Assembly (NCBI RefSeq): GCF_039621855.1
Contig: NZ_CP155071.1
Location: 1,240,001 to 1,304,000, forward strand
Length of the DNA stretch: 64,000 bases
Direction of reading: 5' to 3'
DNA from: Erwinia sp. HDF1-3R
Lineage (GTDB): Bacteria; Pseudomonadota; Gammaproteobacteria; Enterobacterales; Enterobacteriaceae
In this document: positions 58,242 through 64,000 of the stretch, in pieces
Layout: every line of letters starts with the position of its first letter
Position numbering within the stretch: position 1 is the stretch's first letter
Position numbers and translations under genes: made by a program
Notes under the pieces: generated by a model
Database searches by the model: none
The model's input: only the letters and a program-made list of their open reading frames with translations
What the model was told of the DNA's origin: nothing

Positions 58242-58487
58242 TTAATGCGCCATGGTCGCGGTAGTGGTGGTCGCCGTGCCGGTACTGGAACCTTCACCGC
58301 CGCCGCCCATCGTGGCCAGCGCCACGCCGAGCAGGGCGGCAATGGCCCCAACGCCCATGGCGTTTGAGTTACCCTGAGCCATCGTGGTGGCCTCGCTACC
58401 TGCGGCTACCCCGGTTTCAGGTGCAGCAAATACGCTGCTGCTGCCGGTAAGCGTCACAAACAGGACAAGGGCGGTTATTTTTTCCAT
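58242..58487 (-). CDS. YjbE-like secreted Gly/Thr-rich peptide
   Basis: 81 residues: signal peptide MEKITALVLFVTLTGSSSVF, then APETGVAAGSEATTMAQGNS, a hydrophobic GVGAIAALLGVALATMGGGG and a Thr-rich tail. This is the pattern of E. coli YjbE, first gene of the yjbEFGH exopolysaccharide operon controlled by the Rcs system. Here it is alone; no yjbFGH follow. Probably exported and linked to capsule or matrix. Confidence 0.75.
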   Translation of the reverse strand: MEKITALVLFVTLTGSSSVFAAPETGVAAGSEATTMAQGNSNAMGVGAIAALLGVALATMGGGGEGSSTGTATTTTATMAH

Positions 58488-59057
58488 TTTTTATTTATCC
58501 TCAGGCAGTGGTGGGGGTAAGAGCGGCTGAAGCATAAATTCAAATGCAGATGTTTGAAACAGGGGGAAAAATCGCTTTTTGATGCTTAGCTGGTGGAGGG
58601 ATGAAATAAACAGATCCGGTTAATAGCTGGAGTTTCTACGCGGCCGCTCCGTGAATAAAGCCTCTCTGTCACGCCAGGGAAGCCTGCCGCTTCGTTATCC
58701 CGGTTTATTTATCGGATTACCCTCAGAGCAGGTGCAGGGTAATAGTCTCAGGGCCAACACATCCGGCTGGCTATAAATAAGAGCCAGAGCAATAAAGAAT
58801 CGGGCTTCTATTTTAGGAATAAAACCGGTCACAATTTTAGTCTGTTTCCAGGTGGATTTTACTTAACTCAAATCCCGTCATCGCCAACGTGCGTTGTATG
58901 CTGATATGTAAGCACGTTACAGGATGTGAACTTTCAATGCTGCACTGACATACTTAATGCGACTAATCCGAGTTTTCTGTTTAATTCCCTGACTTTTAAG
59001 AACTCATTAAGCTTACTGTGGCCTACTGAACGAACTTATTTCATTCAGGGAGTTAGT
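58488..59057. other. Long intergenic region between yjbE-like and methyltransferase genes
   Basis: 570 bp without a supported gene. It should contain the divergent promoters. A segment TTTTAGGAATAAAA near 58810 faintly resembles half of an RcsB box, not enough to call. An open frame from 58926 into the methyltransferase has no family similarity. Confidence 0.5.
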
Positions 59058-59645
59058 ATGCTGTTGTCTGCATTTTCCTATATCAAAGATAAGACCGGTT
59101 ATTTGCAGGAGTTTCTCACCGATCCGCGCAAAACAGGCACCATTGCGCCCTCATCCGGTTTCCTGTGCAGAACCATGTCCGATGCCGTTGAGTGGGGAAG
59201 CTGTCAGCGCATTGCCGAACTGGGGGCGGGTGATGGCGTACTGACCCGACACCTGCTCTCCCGGATGCGGCCCGATGCAGAGCTGCTGGCCTTTGAAACG
59301 AACCCCCGGTTTATTCCCAAGCTTCAGGCTATTGACGATCCGCGGCTGACCATCACCACGGCATCGGCAGAGACGCTGAGCCACGAGTACGATGCTATCT
59401 TTTCTGGCCTGCCGCTGCTCTCCCTGCCCCAGAAGGTCCGTGACACCATTCTGGCGCGTGCGGCCTCACTGCTCAGCCCCCACGGCGTATTCGTTCAGTT
59501 CCAGTATACCTCCCTCTCTGAGCCGCTGATATCGGACCATTTTGCCTGGCACCGTACGCGAGTACTTTGCAATCTGCCGCCCGCGTGGGTCTATCGCTGT
59601 CATTCCCGGGGCGCTTATTCTGCTGCGCGTGATGCGAATGGCTGA
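59058..59645 (+). CDS. SAM-dependent methyltransferase (phospholipid N-methyltransferase-like)
   Basis: 195 residues, class I fold. Start FLTDPRKTGTIAPSSGFLCR is the hallmark of the PmtA-like group; the SAM motif is IAELGAGDGVLTRHLL, with motif IV YDAIFSGLPLLSLPQKVRD. ATG at 59058 with AGGGAG upstream. The last residues after NLPPAWVYRC look unusual (HSRGAYSAARDANG) and may reflect a small frameshift near the end. Substrate unknown; small membrane-lipid methylation is possible. Confidence 0.85.
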   Translation: MLLSAFSYIKDKTGYLQEFLTDPRKTGTIAPSSGFLCRTMSDAVEWGSCQRIAELGAGDGVLTRHLLSRMRPDAELLAFETNPRFIPKLQAIDDPRLTITTASAETLSHEYDAIFSGLPLLSLPQKVRDTILARAASLLSPHGVFVQFQYTSLSEPLISDHFAWHRTRVLCNLPPAWVYRCHSRGAYSAARDANG

Positions 59646-59730
59646 GCCGGCGTGGCCGGGGGGAGAATATGAGATGGCAATCTCCGCATTCTCTGCCAGG
59701 CTTAAATTTCACCCATGACAGGAGGAGAAG

Positions 59731-59961
59731 ATGAGTAATGCAACCGATATACCCGATTCAAGCGATGAGGAAGTCTGTAACATCATTGGCAAAGCGGTAG
59801 TGGATCTCAGCATTACCGGCCAGCCCGTCAACAAAGCTACGCTGGCATTGAAGCTGCTGGCGATGGCGGATCAGGACAATGACGAAGAACGAATTTTGCT
59901 TTACTGGATTGCGCGTAAAGCAATCAATCAGCCCCACAGATTTGCTTCGGCTCTTTACTGA
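59731..59961 (+). CDS. Small protein resembling YmgB/AriR-type regulators
   Basis: 76 residues, acidic and helical: DEEVCNIIGKAVVDLSITGQ, then PVNKATLALKLLAMADQD and ILLYWIARKAI. The pattern of a helix, G-x-x-VN turn and two more helices is like YmgB/AriR/YcgZ small biofilm and acid-resistance regulators. The match is by pattern only. Excellent ribosome site AGGAGGAG. Confidence 0.65.
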   Translation: MSNATDIPDSSDEEVCNIIGKAVVDLSITGQPVNKATLALKLLAMADQDNDEERILLYWIARKAINQPHRFASALY

Positions 59962-60031
59962 CGGTGGCGATGCCCGGCCAGGATTGCCGGACGAGCGGCC
60001 GCTTATGCCAGCGGCCGTTTTTGTTGGTTGC

Positions 60032-61045
60032 TCAGATGATTCTGCGCAGCCAGGGTACAAGACGCAGTAGCCAGCAAATAGCGGCAGAAATAATATAGCA
60101 GATCAGCGCGACCGCCGGGATCGTCAGCGCCGAATAGTAACCCTCAAAGTTAATATCAAACAGGCGCAGTAATAATTCCAGCACCATCAGGTGGACAAAG
60201 AATATTCCCAGGCTTAAACGCGATAGCGTTTTAATAAGGGTAATGCTCCGTCGGCTATAGTTTATTGGCGCGTTGAGTAACATAAAGAAGCAGGCAAGCG
60301 ACACCACGACAAGGGTCGGCGCAGAATAAAAGAGGAACACTTCATTCGGCTTAAAGGTGCTGATTGAGAGAGAATAGGTCATGACCGCCGTCAATACGGC
60401 AGAGAGAATAAAGATAATCGCTGAAATTATCACCTTGGGGTTGATGTCAAAACGTCGCGCAACGCCGCCGATAATATAGAACCCTGAAAGGTACACCACC
60501 ATGTCGATATTACTCGGCGTAGGAATGGCTTGCCCCTCCAGTAAATTTGCTTTTACATTATCAAACAGCATATAGACCGAGGCCAGCACAAACCACACGG
60601 TGAGCGTGTAATTTACCCGCGGCTGGCTGCCATTTTGAATAAAGGTATTCAGCAGGGGGGTAACCAGGTACAGCAGGATCAGGGTATAGATAAACCACAG
60701 ATGCGGATACGCAGGCGTACTGAGCAGTTCCAGCAGGCTGACCGGTGTGGTATCTCCCTTAAAGGAATGGCTGTAGATAATGTAGATTACTGACCAGGCG
60801 ACCAGCGGAATAACCAGGTTGAGTACGCGTGTTTTTAGCGTACTGAGCAGGGATTCATTTTTATTCAGAGAAATATAGCCGGTAATGAGCAAAAACAGCG
60901 GAAACGCGATACGCCCCAGGGCTTCATACATAACCGACACGGACCAGGCTAAATGGAAGTAGCTAAAAGGTATCGCTGCCGTGTGCAACAGAATAACCAG
61001 AAAGGTAGCTACCAAAGACAGCAGCTTAATATTCATTATTTTCAA
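60032..61045 (-). CDS. Acyltransferase 3-family membrane protein
   Basis: 337 residues with about ten helices, of the acyltransferase-3 (OafA/WecH) family that O-acetylates surface polysaccharides. Conserved His in VILLHTAAIPFSYFH, the RIAFPLFLLITGYI motif, HLWFIYTLILLYLVTPLL and LSLGIFFVHLMVLELL are all seen. Stands alone, so the acceptor is unknown. The divergent upstream 61046-61164 shows nothing special. Confidence 0.88.
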   Translation of the reverse strand: MKIMNIKLLSLVATFLVILLHTAAIPFSYFHLAWSVSVMYEALGRIAFPLFLLITGYISLNKNESLLSTLKTRVLNLVIPLVAWSVIYIIYSHSFKGDTTPVSLLELLSTPAYPHLWFIYTLILLYLVTPLLNTFIQNGSQPRVNYTLTVWFVLASVYMLFDNVKANLLEGQAIPTPSNIDMVVYLSGFYIIGGVARRFDINPKVIISAIIFILSAVLTAVMTYSLSISTFKPNEVFLFYSAPTLVVVSLACFFMLLNAPINYSRRSITLIKTLSRLSLGIFFVHLMVLELLLRLFDINFEGYYSALTIPAVALICYIISAAICWLLRLVPWLRRII

Positions 61046-61164
61046 CGCCTAACTCCCCGTTAAGAAGCCTCATCTGGCCAAAAGCCAGACGATCGCCAAT
61101 ACGCTAAAGGTATCATACTCCGTCGCGCTGACGAATCGCGGGGCGCAAAAATAACCCTGGCTGT

Positions 61165-61425
61165 TCAGCCGGGCTGGGAAGCGCGTTCAACGATAAGGGT
61201 GGCCGGGCAGACTTCATTGGCCTGAACCACGCGATACTCCGCTTTTCCCTGATGGATATACATGCAGGCGCGACCCGCCTCTCCGCCGTCCTGCTCCTGA
61301 GAGAGTCTTAGGGTAATTTGTTCCGCCCCGGCGGCGTTCACCAGGGGAATGAAGGCGAGGGCAGACACCATCATAATTTTCAGCACAGCGACACTGCATA
61401 ATTTATTCATAGTAAACATGGCCAA
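61165..61425 (-). CDS. Small secreted protein, unrecognised
   Basis: Up to 86 residues (ATG at 61425; ATG at 61419 or 61410 are alternatives, none with a strong ribosome site). N-terminal MNKLCSVAVLKIMMVSALAF with IPLVNAAGA reads as a signal peptide; the mature part is about 55 residues with two Cys (GRACMYIHQ and NEVCPATLIV), likely a disulfide in the periplasm. No family recognised. Confidence 0.62.
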   Translation of the reverse strand: MAMFTMNKLCSVAVLKIMMVSALAFIPLVNAAGAEQITLRLSQEQDGGEAGRACMYIHQGKAEYRVVQANEVCPATLIVERASQPG

Positions 61426-61693
61426 AAGGAGAAAATGATATGCCAGCAGCAGGCAATTCCGATCGGAACATCGGATCGTTTAGTTTGTATACCGCCATTG
61501 CTCATGCTAACAGAGTGCAAACGTTGCTGAAATATCGGATGAAGCCGACATTACTGCCACCAGAGTTTTCTTATTTATTGTGGATCTGTTCGGGGATTGC
61601 GATCGCGGATTGATTTTATCGCGATGCTGGAAACCTTCTTCGATTTTACGCGGTATTTCTGAGAGGTGACCTGAGGAATTCAACATTCGCCGC

Positions 61694-61740
61694 AAAAAAG
61701 TGCCTCGGGAAGTGGGAAACCCAGCAGCACTTCCCGAGGC
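61694..61740 (-). terminator. Strong minus-strand hairpin terminator
   Basis: A 12-bp perfect stem (GCCTCGGGAAGT / ACTTCCCGAGGC) with a 15-base loop, followed on the minus strand by A-C-TTTTTT. There is no T-run on the plus strand. No minus-strand gene ends here, so it points to an unannotated short transcript. Confidence 0.82.
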
Positions 61741-61764
61741 CGTGCAAATGCATAATTCGTTACC
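61694..61764 (-). ncRNA. Candidate ~70-nt small RNA
   Basis: The terminator at 61694-61740 has upstream (minus strand) TTGTGT at 61799-61794 and TATTTT at 61776-61771, a 17-bp spacer, which would start transcription near 61764. The transcript would be mostly the hairpin with a short 5' tail. Purely predicted from signals; no known sRNA was recognised. Confidence 0.35.
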
Positions 61765-61869
61765 TGATGAAAAATAGTCGGTTTTTTACTACCACACAAG
61801 TTTTTTGTTATTACTCAATTAAGTGCGGGTTTTCTGGTCGAATAGGAGCGGCAATTCGGTTATTTCTCC

Positions 61870-61902
61870 TTGACCTTCCCCCTGCTGGAAGGTAGAGGAT
61901 AT
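61870..61902 (+). promoter_or_regulatory. CueR-type copper promoter upstream of DUF305 gene
   Basis: TTGACC (-35) overlaps the perfect dyad ACCTTCC-N7-GGAAGGT at 61873-61893, followed by a -10-like GAGGATAT at the long spacing typical of MerR-family promoters. The E. coli copA promoter has almost the same sequence (TTGACCTTCC..TGCTGGAAGG). Predicts induction by copper or silver through CueR of the gene at 61940. Confidence 0.85.
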
Positions 61903-61939
61903 GCCCTACCATTTGCTCAACGTTGAAAGGGAATAGTTG

Positions 61940-62296
61940 ATGAATATTGTAAAAACCGCAGTGATATCCACGCTTCTGCTGTCCGCTGCCGCCATGGCGG
62001 ATGACACGATGTCTATGCCTGACCGCCAGGCTCAGGGAACGGCTGCTCAGCACAGCTATCAGAGCGGGATGGATAAAATGCATCACAGCATGCAAAAAGG
62101 CATGACCTCGCACGATCCGGACGTCGCCTTCGCTAACGGTATGACGGCCCATCATCAGGGCGCCATTGATATGGCGAAGACCGAGCTGAAATACGGCAAA
62201 GATCCTGAAATGCGCAGGCTGGCAGAGGCGATTATTAACGCGCAGCAGCCAGAAATTGACCAGATGCAGGCGTGGCTGAAAAAGCAGAAAAAATAG
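61940..62296 (+). CDS. DUF305-family periplasmic protein (copper-linked)
   Basis: 118 residues: signal peptide NIVKTAVISTLLLSAAAMA, then a Met/His-rich helical domain of the DUF305 (CopM-like) family: YQSGMDKMHHSMQKGM, FANGMTAHHQGAIDMAKTEL and the C-terminal QQPEIDQMQAWLKKQ. Met and His clusters suit binding of Cu(I)/Ag(I) in the periplasm. The CueR-type promoter 40 bp upstream makes a copper-tolerance role likely. ATG at 61940 is preferred over TTG 61937. Confidence 0.9.
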   Translation: MNIVKTAVISTLLLSAAAMADDTMSMPDRQAQGTAAQHSYQSGMDKMHHSMQKGMTSHDPDVAFANGMTAHHQGAIDMAKTELKYGKDPEMRRLAEAIINAQQPEIDQMQAWLKKQKK

Positions 62297-62435
62297 CCTT
62301 TCAGTGAGGCTGATGCTGCTTAATAAGGCGATAGGGCTGGCGTGAGAGGATATTAACGTGGGCGAAGGAAAAAACTCACCCGCTGAGGCGAAAGTTGTTA
62401 AAATTAACTTCTCTCTCAAACTCATGGAATACATT

Positions 62436-62630
62436 ATGTCATCGGAAATTGCACATCCCTCTACCAGCCCAAAGCAGGCTGCACTTCAGCTGGTTATTGA
62501 ACTGGTCCGTGCGGGCAAGCTCAGCCCATTACAGGGCGACGCCTCCAATATGATCTCTATTTATGAGCAGTTCAAAGCCCACTTTGAAGCGGATAAGCAG
62601 AAAAAAAGTTCGGAATCTGCCATCTCATAA
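62436..62630 (+). CDS. Unrecognised 64-residue protein
   Basis: Starts MSSEIAHPSTSPKQAALQLV, then a helix-rich segment IELVRAGKLSPLQGDASNMI and a charged end. No signal peptide. The frame is also open to a GTG at 62358 with GAGAGGA upstream and an ATG at 62424, so the start is uncertain. No family recognised; codon use is like the core genes. Confidence 0.6.
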   Translation: MSSEIAHPSTSPKQAALQLVIELVRAGKLSPLQGDASNMISIYEQFKAHFEADKQKKSSESAIS

Positions 62631-62671
62631 GTGTCGGGCGGCATTTCGCCGCCCGTGCTTATCGCCCGGCG

Positions 62672-64000
62672 TCAATTTTTACTCACCCGATCGTAGTAGA
62701 GCATGCTGGTGCCGATCCCCTGCTGCGCCCCCTGAATATTACTGCGCAGGCCCACCAGCTTTTGCCCCTGTAGCGTGACGACGTAGGGAGAGTTTTGCTG
62801 AATCTCCGTCTGTAGCTGCTGATAGAGTGCATTGCGGGTTTTCACATTGCTCTCAGCCGCCGCGGCACGCGTCTGCTCACTGAGCTTTGGAATGGTCCAG
62901 CCCAGCCGCCATGCCAGGGTTTTCGGGCCATTCGGCACGTTGTAAGCAAAGGTGCTGGCGTTGGTATTGGGGTCAACATAGTCCGCCCCCCAATAAATAA
63001 AGATCGACTGAAAGTCACGTCCGCGCATTTTTGCCCACAGCTCCGCTTCCGCCACCGGCTGGATATCAATTTGGATATCGGCTTTGGCAAAGCTGGCCTG
63101 GAGAGCCTGTGCGATATCGGTGTAGGGTGGCTGGTTTACGATGGTCAGTGAGAAGCGCGTGCCGGGCCTGATCCCTCCCTGCTGCAAAATCGCTTTTGCC
63201 TTGTTCAGATCGTAGTGGAAAGGCTGACTGGTAAGGGCCCCGTCGAAACCCTCAGGCAAAAATGTCTGATGCACCTGAAACTGGCCCTTCAGCAGATCCT
63301 TTGAAATCCCATCGTAATCAACCAGCCAGCGGGCGGCCTGCCACAGCGCCGGGTTACCCAGCGCACTCTGCTGTTTGTTCTGCGTGTTGAAGCCCAGATA
63401 ATAAATCAGGCTGGACGGAAAGCTGGCAACTTTCACCCCGGACACCTTTTTGAGCGCATCAAACTGATCGGCACCCAGCTCATAGGCGACATCGGCATCC
63501 CCCTGCTGCAACAGCAGGCGGCGGGAGCCGGGATCGGACACCCCCTTAAGAATGACCCGCTTCAGCTTCGGCAGCGGCACCGCGTGAGGGTTCTCCTCCA
63601 GCACCAGCGCCTGCTGAGGGACAAAGTTGCGAATGGCGTAGGCCGCGCTGCCCGCCGAATGGTTGCGCAGCCAGCCGTTGCCAAAATCACCGTTGCTGGC
63701 ATGCTGCTGCGCCAGCTTGCTGTCCACCACCGAGGCCACCGGCGCGCTGAGCAGCCGCAGCGCCAGATCGCGGCCAATCGCCGAGGTCCAGCGGATCTCT
63801 ATCTGATGGTCACCCTGTGCGATCAGCTGGCCGTCGATATTTTCCGGCGTCCAGCCAAATTCACCGAGAATAAACGCCGGCGTCTTGTTGAGCTTTACGC
63901 CCCGGCTCAGCGAATACACCACATCCTGCGCGGTAACGGGATTTCCGCTGGCGAACGTGGCGTCAGGGCGCAGGGTGAAGAGCAGGCTGCGATCGGTTGT
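62672..64000 (-). CDS. Peptide ABC-transporter substrate-binding protein, partial
   Basis: The C-terminal 442 residues of a family-5 (DppA/OppA-like) solute-binding protein; the N-terminus lies beyond the window. Seen are the start of the binding domain TFASGNPVTAQDVVYSLSRG, GDADVAYELGADQFDALKKV, VHQTFLPEGFDG, the domain-III ANQ-like linker and IYWGADYVDPNTNASTFAYN, which is typical of these proteins. Periplasmic peptide or glutathione/nickel-type ligand; which one cannot be told. Confidence 0.92.
   Translation of the reverse strand, partial: TTDRSLLFTLRPDATFASGNPVTAQDVVYSLSRGVKLNKTPAFILGEFGWTPENIDGQLIAQGDHQIEIRWTSAIGRDLALRLLSAPVASVVDSKLAQQHASNGDFGNGWLRNHSAGSAAYAIRNFVPQQALVLEENPHAVPLPKLKRVILKGVSDPGSRRLLLQQGDADVAYELGADQFDALKKVSGVKVASFPSSLIYYLGFNTQNKQQSALGNPALWQAARWLVDYDGISKDLLKGQFQVHQTFLPEGFDGALTSQPFHYDLNKAKAILQQGGIRPGTRFSLTIVNQPPYTDIAQALQASFAKADIQIDIQPVAEAELWAKMRGRDFQSIFIYWGADYVDPNTNASTFAYNVPNGPKTLAWRLGWTIPKLSEQTRAAAAESNVKTRNALYQQLQTEIQQNSPYVVTLQGQKLVGLRSNIQGAQQGIGTSMLYYDRVSKN

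Noticed and set aside
61507..61695. 62-residue open frame on the minus strand.
   Set aside because: No ribosome site, odd composition, and it overlaps the end of the terminator hairpin; looks non-coding.

Overview
The window looks like chromosomal DNA of an Erwiniaceae-type enterobacterium (Erwinia or Pantoea relatives; genus not resolved). The block fadE-gmhA-yafJ-yafK-dinB-pepD-gpt-frsA-crl-porin-proB-proA-thrW is the familiar Enterobacterales gene order. A chromosomal zeaxanthin-glucoside cluster (crtE-idi-crtX-crtY-crtI-crtB with convergent crtZ) is typical of yellow-pigmented plant-associated members. Coding DNA is GC-rich, so the AT-rich toxin/immunity genes stand out.

Layout. 1-2.1 kb: uraH, then an AT-rich trio (297-residue protein, tiny membrane protein, orphan T6SS hcp). 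2.1-3.9 kb: TauE-type exporter divergent from an AraC regulator. 3.9-10.2 kb: a complete methionine (methylthioadenosine) salvage set, an omega-amidase and mtnE divergent from mtnBCD, and mtnA divergent from mtnK, with MetJ-like boxes in both divergent promoters. 10.4-25.4 kb: the conserved core block ending in tRNA-Thr(CGT). 25.4-35.2 kb: an accessory island just after the tRNA gene. It holds an intact Eag-Rhs T6SS effector operon with its immunity gene, a second displaced Rhs tip (deaminase-like, with its own putative immunity gene) whose core carries one amber codon, two decayed transposase fragments and an unusual Ser/Thr-rich protein. 35.4-45 kb: small genes, then the carotenoid cluster and ytfJ. 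45-53.7 kb: tandem SDR paralogues, a LysR regulator, a DoxX / glutathionyl-hydroquinone reductase / esterase operon, an MFS exporter, two overlapping micro-genes, FUSC and crcB. 53.7-64 kb: a membrane operon, a CRP-linked sugar porter, iraP, a yjbE-like secreted peptide followed by perfect tandem repeats, a methyltransferase, an acyltransferase, a DUF305 gene under a CueR-type promoter, and the C-terminal part of a peptide-binding protein running off the end.

How they work together. The mtn genes recycle methylthioadenosine to methionine under apparent methionine-repressor control. The crt operon is translationally coupled (4-bp ATGA overlaps at four junctions) and carries its own type 2 IPP isomerase. 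The Rhs locus is a toxin/immunity arsenal: two alternative C-terminal tips share a 1672-bp core, so homologous recombination could exchange tips. hcp and rhs/eag are outlying T6SS cargo genes; no T6SS core genes lie in this window.

All assignments come from reading the sequence and family knowledge; no database search was run. The most notable items are the split Rhs locus with a deaminase-like orphan tip, the hcp-linked gene pair, the CueR-type promoter in front of a DUF305 gene with a possible antisense-strand small RNA beside it, and the coupled micro-genes at 51.7 kb.
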